DNA of 64,000 nt from Ceratodon purpureus (Eukaryota; Streptophyta; Bryopsida; Pseudoditrichales; Ditrichaceae): the NCBI GenBank assembly GCA_014871385.1, contig CM026426.1:35713918-35777917 (forward strand). The letters run 5' to 3'. Under the pieces are notes generated by a model that saw only the letters and a list, made by a program, of their open reading frames with translations, did not search any database and was not told where the DNA came from. This document shows positions 60,285 to 64,000 of this stretch, piece after piece (positions within the stretch are counted from its first letter, which is position 1; the number at the start of each line of letters is the position of its first letter). The position numbers and the translations under genes were made by a program.

Positions 60285-60655
60285 GTGGAAAATTTTACCT
60301 TGGATATCATACTTTTCGATGGCAGCTCTGGAGTCAACTTGATTACGGAAGGGGCGAAGGTACGCCTTAGTATAAAGGCCCCATCTCTAGCCCATTATCG
60401 GCTCCGCATGGCCGATCAGGCAGTAGTCAAGCCAATTGGGTTAATTTGGAATGTTAGAATCCATATTTATGGTATTCCTTACAACATCAGTCTCACTGTT
60501 ATTCGCAACCAGGAGGTAAATGAAGCTTACAGTATGTTGCTAGGCCGACCTTGGCTGGTAGATGCTAAAGTGACTCATGACTAGGGTAACCAGTTGGTGA
60601 CTATTCGAGGGCTTAGTGCAGTCATGACCATTTCCATTAACTAGGAAATGGGGCC
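60285..60655 (+). pseudogene. Retrotransposon aspartyl protease domain
   Basis: A frame reads ..LFDGSSGVNLITEGAKV.. (the D-x-GSGVN pattern of plant gypsy proteases), ..HYRLRMADQAVVKPIG.., ..IYGIPYNISLTVI.. and ..YSMLLGRPWLVDAKVTHD... The flap-like and LLGRPWL blocks are in the right order and spacing. A TAG (60582-60584) replaces the Trp expected after THD, and another follows ..ISIN. The domain would cleave the gag-pol polyprotein as a dimer. Confidence 0.75.
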
Positions 60656-60759
60656 GTTACCAAAGCTGCCTGAGGTGTTGGTTTGTTACAACTTTGCCGA
60701 AGGATTGACTAACAAAGAGAAAGACAACCATAAATCATAGATCAACAACGTAGTACGAG

Positions 60760-60930
60760 CCGACATTGACAAAGCCGACTTTGGCACAGCCAACTTCAGC
60801 AGTGCCAATTGAGGCAGAATCAACTTTGGACGAAACAACTTTGGACAAGTCGACTCTAGAAAAGCCAACTCTAGAAGTGTAGAATTCAGTGGAGCCAACT
60901 CTGGAATAGCCAACTCTCGGCAAGTTGGTT
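60760..60930. repeat. Imperfect short repeats in the gypsy spacer
   Basis: GCCAACT-CTRGAA-like and GCCGACTTTGG-like units recur many times with diverged spacing (15-27 bp). Similar units lie at about 60060-60190. They encode Thr/Pro-rich, low-complexity peptide. Confidence 0.6.
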
Positions 60931-62209
60931 GCAAGCAAGCCCTACAGACTCAATTGATGGCATAATCAATAGGTGATACTATTGGATTCAAGAAGCGACA
61001 GAGAATTGTCAACAACAATTGAAGGGAGCACATCTTTGCCGGAGAGCCGACTTCACATCCAATAGTGGGCTCTTCCAACACCGGTCGACAATGCCGACGG
61101 TTGGTTCAGCATGGCCGACAGGTCTGTCTGCCGGAGGTTGTCTCACCTACAACGAGGATGTGACTTACGGAGCCAAATGAAGTTGAAGCAATGAGAAGAG
61201 ACGACATCCAGCCACCAGAGAATGCCCACGCTACTCTAGACAATGGATTCTCATTTGAGGGAGGTAGTTTTCTAGGCTGCCTTTGCAAGCCGACTTTTTC
61301 GCAGCGCAACCACTAGAGCCTTCTTGAGAAGGCTCACAGGATGATTAATAGAGCAGCACTACATCTAATCCCGAAGACACTTCCAAGAAGATATAGGTAT
61401 TGATGACAGACCTCAGAGTCATGGCAAATGTCCTTGTCAAGACACGCACTATAGGAAGGCAGTTGAAGCGGATCCGCTAGCAGACAAACATTTGTGCTAC
61501 GAAGCTCGGATTTCAAGTTCAGCAGCTGACTTCTCAAGCCAAGTTAGCAGCCTCAATTCACGCCATCCATCTTCCACTTGGAAATGGAGCAGGGCGTGCT
61601 TGCTCGCCTTCAGCAAGCTAACAGCCTAATGATGGATAATCAACATTCGACTTTGGAATTAGCTACAAGCACCTTACCACGATAAGACTTGAGCACTGCA
61701 GTTCAGAACTACGTGGGGGCGTAGCAGCACCATCTGGAAGCTTACAGAGCCGACTATGCGTGCCAGAAGGATAGAATCACTACAATTGTGAAACGGGACC
61801 TCCACTTTGCACCAAGGTTGCCAGATGATGAGTTAAAGAGGCCTCGCACTACTTTTACCCAGCCGACTGTCTCCAATTTCAGCACCTCTGTTGGGCTCGA
61901 GCAACTATACCAACTTCATCAACGCGCGGCATCATATCAAGTGTTAGCATTAGAATTAACCACCTGTGGCTAGGGAGTTCTTGTTAGCATGGCTTTTCTT
62001 GCCAAACATTTTTTAGGTGTAGGCAATTTTTTGTACTCTAGGACCTTGGCATCGTCCCCCGTTTCCACTCTCCCTCGCGATTTGAGGACAGAAATACCGG
62101 AAAAAGGGAATAATGTTAAGCGGAGACCCAACTGGTCTCTCCCTTTAGCCCCATCCACTCCCCTCCCAGTGTTACCCTTGCAAGTTTTCGACACTCATCC
62201 AATCTCTGT

Positions 62210-62303
62210 GGATAAATTCTGTCCAGCCAACTTGGATGAATTCTGTCCAACCAACTTGGATAAATTATGTCCAGCCAACTTGGATGAATTCTGTCCAGCC
62301 GAC
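62210..62303. repeat. 24-bp tandem repeat, four copies
   Basis: GGATAAATTCTGTCCAGCCA with CTT repeats at 62210, 62234, 62258 and 62282. It preserves frame and encodes an octapeptide like DKFCPANL, DEFCPTNL. Confidence 0.9.
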
Positions 62304-62363
62304 TGGATGAACCATTGGAGGTGGCCCATGCAGCTGCAAGTGGTGGGCTTTGTCACAGCTTAG

Positions 62364-62957
62364 AAATCTGCCCAAAGATTGTACTCAAACAATTTGCTGG
62401 TGTGCATGTCCAGAAGAGGCTAGTCTAGAGTAGTCAATGCTAGCAACGATAGCGGCTGAAATGATCCGTATAGAACTCATGGTGTTGGTGGTACATTGAC
62501 AAGGTTAGAGAAAAAAATTCCAAACTGAAACAGTTCATTGTAGGACATCCCATTCCGAGATGCTTCTCCAATTTTGCTATGCATGACAACGATTACTCCA
62601 AGTAAAGAGAGCAGGTCCCCCAGTCTTCATTGAAAGACTAATACAAAATTGTTGCCAACTCAAAAATAACAATTACCATATGAGTATGTAAGAGTGCAAT
62701 GCCTTTGCAATGTGGAATTGAAAGGAATTGATGCTGAGTGGAAACAAATTTAGTGGCATCAGCAAAGTCATGTACACTTACAAATTACATGAAACTTATT
62801 TGTGTCAAATCTCTGGATCTAAAAGCACCTGATTCCGGTGATATACATGTCTTAGCAACACCACTTCTAGCTTGGGCCTGTTGCAAACATTTCTGCATCC
62901 ATCAAGTTTGAATCGAAAGTCTACCACCTGAGCTTTGTAGGACCCCTCATGGTCTCA
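62364..62957. other. No supported gene
   Basis: AT-rich, short ORFs only. Confidence 0.4.
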
Positions 62958-63040
62958 CCTCTATGCCTTTGAGCAATCTTGGATAGAACATGCTTGAGTA
63001 GACTCTTGGATAGCTTGCCTCTATGCCTTTGAGCAATCTT
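62958..63040. repeat. Direct repeat, two copies about 60 bp apart
   Basis: CCTCTATGCCTTTGAGCAATC followed by TT occurs twice, with a shared TTGGATAG context around each. Confidence 0.8.
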
Positions 63041-63599
63041 TGATCAATCTTGGATAGAGAACCGTGCTGTCTCTACCCGGACGTACCAAAGTAAACTTTC
63101 CTTCCCCCACTTTGCAAAGTCTAGATGTCACTCCCCTAAGTGACACCCGAGTGGCGTCCCCACGGTGAAGTGACCGATTGGAGAAGAACAAGAGGCAAGC
63201 TAAGGAGAGTCTACAGTTGCTCTTGGACTCGGAAGACAAATCTGAGTATACTGGATCGTTGGCCACCACTTTAACCGGATCGACCCATATATAGACTTTG
63301 ACTTCGACAAAGACTGCGACAAAGGTTTCATCCAGGTCCAAGATCCTGACCCGGTCTCAAGAGCAAAAGAAGAAGAAGGCTACGAGACGTGCCTCAAAGT
63401 CCAGAGCAAAGGCAGGAGATGTGGAAGAGAGGGCGGACAAGTTGAATAAGGACAAGTAGAAGAGGAAGAAGCCAAAGACCAAATAGATTGGCCAGTGGTA
63501 GTTTTTGGTTTTGTAGGAAATCTAGAAGTAGGATCTAAGATCCGGAAAACTTACAAAGATACCATCAGGGTATGTTGAGTAGGAGTTAGGGTTCTAAGT

Positions 63600-63892
63600 G
63601 AACTTTTGGCGCTGTTGCTTTTGTGAAAGCCTTTGTTTATTGACTAAAGTCTATAGGATCTGTCGGGTCCTTGTTTTTGCATAATTCCTTCCCATATTCC
63701 TTATCACTATAACATTGTGTTTTCCTAATGTTGTTTCCCCTCTGAATTCCTTTCGGAGTCTGAATGATCCAAGAGAAGATAGAGTTCTACTGTAGACCAG
63801 ATGTAAAGGTGACGGAAGTTGTGAGGCAGGACCCGGATCATTCTAGATTTCCAGACTTAGCGATCGATGCATTGGTTTGTTGTAGGAGTTAA
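63600..63892 (+). other. Possible start of another LTR element
   Basis: TTTGGCGCTGTTGC (from 63605) is one base off the plant Asp-tRNA primer-binding sequence TGGCGCCGTTGC over its first 12 bases. About 150 bp on, an ATG (63764) opens 43 codons (MIQEKIEFYCRPDVKV..). This would be the 5' end of an element running past the window. Upstream at 63357-63490 is a Lys/Arg-rich decayed frame. Weak evidence only. Confidence 0.2.
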
Positions 63893-64000
63893 AGCCTCCT
63901 TGCTTAGGTCACTAATTATTCTCATATAGAATAGCCCTTGCTAAGGTTGTTGCAGATCAAGGGGTCCTTGATCGGGCTTCCTAAACTTCCAAAGAGATTT

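Larger units (their letters stand above)
58450..62363 (+). mobile_element. Ty3/gypsy-like remnant: gag and protease, no visible RT
   Basis: Gag, a CCHC knuckle and an aspartyl protease lie in the normal order on the plus strand, followed by a repeat-rich spacer and a coiled-coil-like decayed ORF (about 61560-61972). No reverse transcriptase, RNase H or integrase motif is visible to 64 kb, and no LTR pair could be identified. It looks like a non-autonomous or internally deleted copy, with many stops. Confidence 0.6.

Noticed and set aside
63021..63341. Minus-strand ORF of 106 codons at the right end
   Set aside because: No motif, and the plus strand here carries a decayed Lys/Arg-rich frame leading toward the possible primer-binding site.
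1..64000. CRISPR arrays, bacterial operons, ribosome binding sites, rRNA or tRNA genes
   Set aside because: The DNA is eukaryotic with GT-AG introns and plant elements. No spacer-repeat array or credible structural RNA gene was seen.

Overview
The window reads as repeat-rich nuclear DNA of a land plant, probably a seedless one (bryophyte, lycophyte or fern; I cannot resolve which). It carries GT-AG introns, plant-type CACTA, MULE, Ty3/gypsy and DUF4283-type L1 elements, a piggyBac-like element, and AT-rich intergenic DNA. No complete, unbroken housekeeping gene is recognisable. Almost every coding signal belongs to a transposable element or a repeat-associated gene family, and most are broken by stops or single-base frameshifts.

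Layout. 0.7-16.2 kb: a CACTA (En/Spm) neighbourhood. A minus-strand TnpA/Transposase_24-like gene with at least five phase-consistent exons and an acidic minus-strand ORF are divergent from a plus-strand TNP2-like transposase carrying TNP2, DUF4218 and DUF4216 regions. A possible TAGTG terminus lies at 16.17 kb. 16.6 kb: a possible isolated terminal exon on the minus strand. 18.5-25.1 kb: a piggyBac-like element with 14-bp inverted ends beside TTAA/TCAA and a broken minus-strand transposase that keeps its aspartates. 25.3-32.5 kb: a GC-rich, near full-length L1-type LINE with target-site duplication and poly(A), inserted into what looks like a very short LTR. ORF1 and ORF2 overlap by ATGA.

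35.9-58.5 kb: decayed genes of several families that I cannot formally name. They are F (35.9 kb, +), A' (38.7 kb, -), C (46.2 kb, +), D (49.4 kb, -), A (53.8 kb, +, RING-like C-terminus), B (56.0 kb, -, N6-methyltransferase-like) and E (57.4 kb, +, MULE-like). A and A' are clear paralogues. An F-box-like fragment and an unknown ORF lie between them, and 40.4-43.4 kb is an AT-rich region of diverged ~520-bp repeats. 58.5-62.4 kb: a Ty3/gypsy remnant with gag, CCHC knuckle and protease but no visible reverse transcriptase, fused in frame to the MULE-like gene.

Two cross-cutting patterns stand out. In-frame interruptions are overwhelmingly TAG, at positions that look like former Gln or Trp codons, which fits C-to-T decay in plant CHG methylation contexts. 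The A-F gene set, lying together in mixed orientations, may be the wreck of one or more large multi-gene mobile elements; this is inference. Family assignments rest on motifs read by eye; no searches were run.
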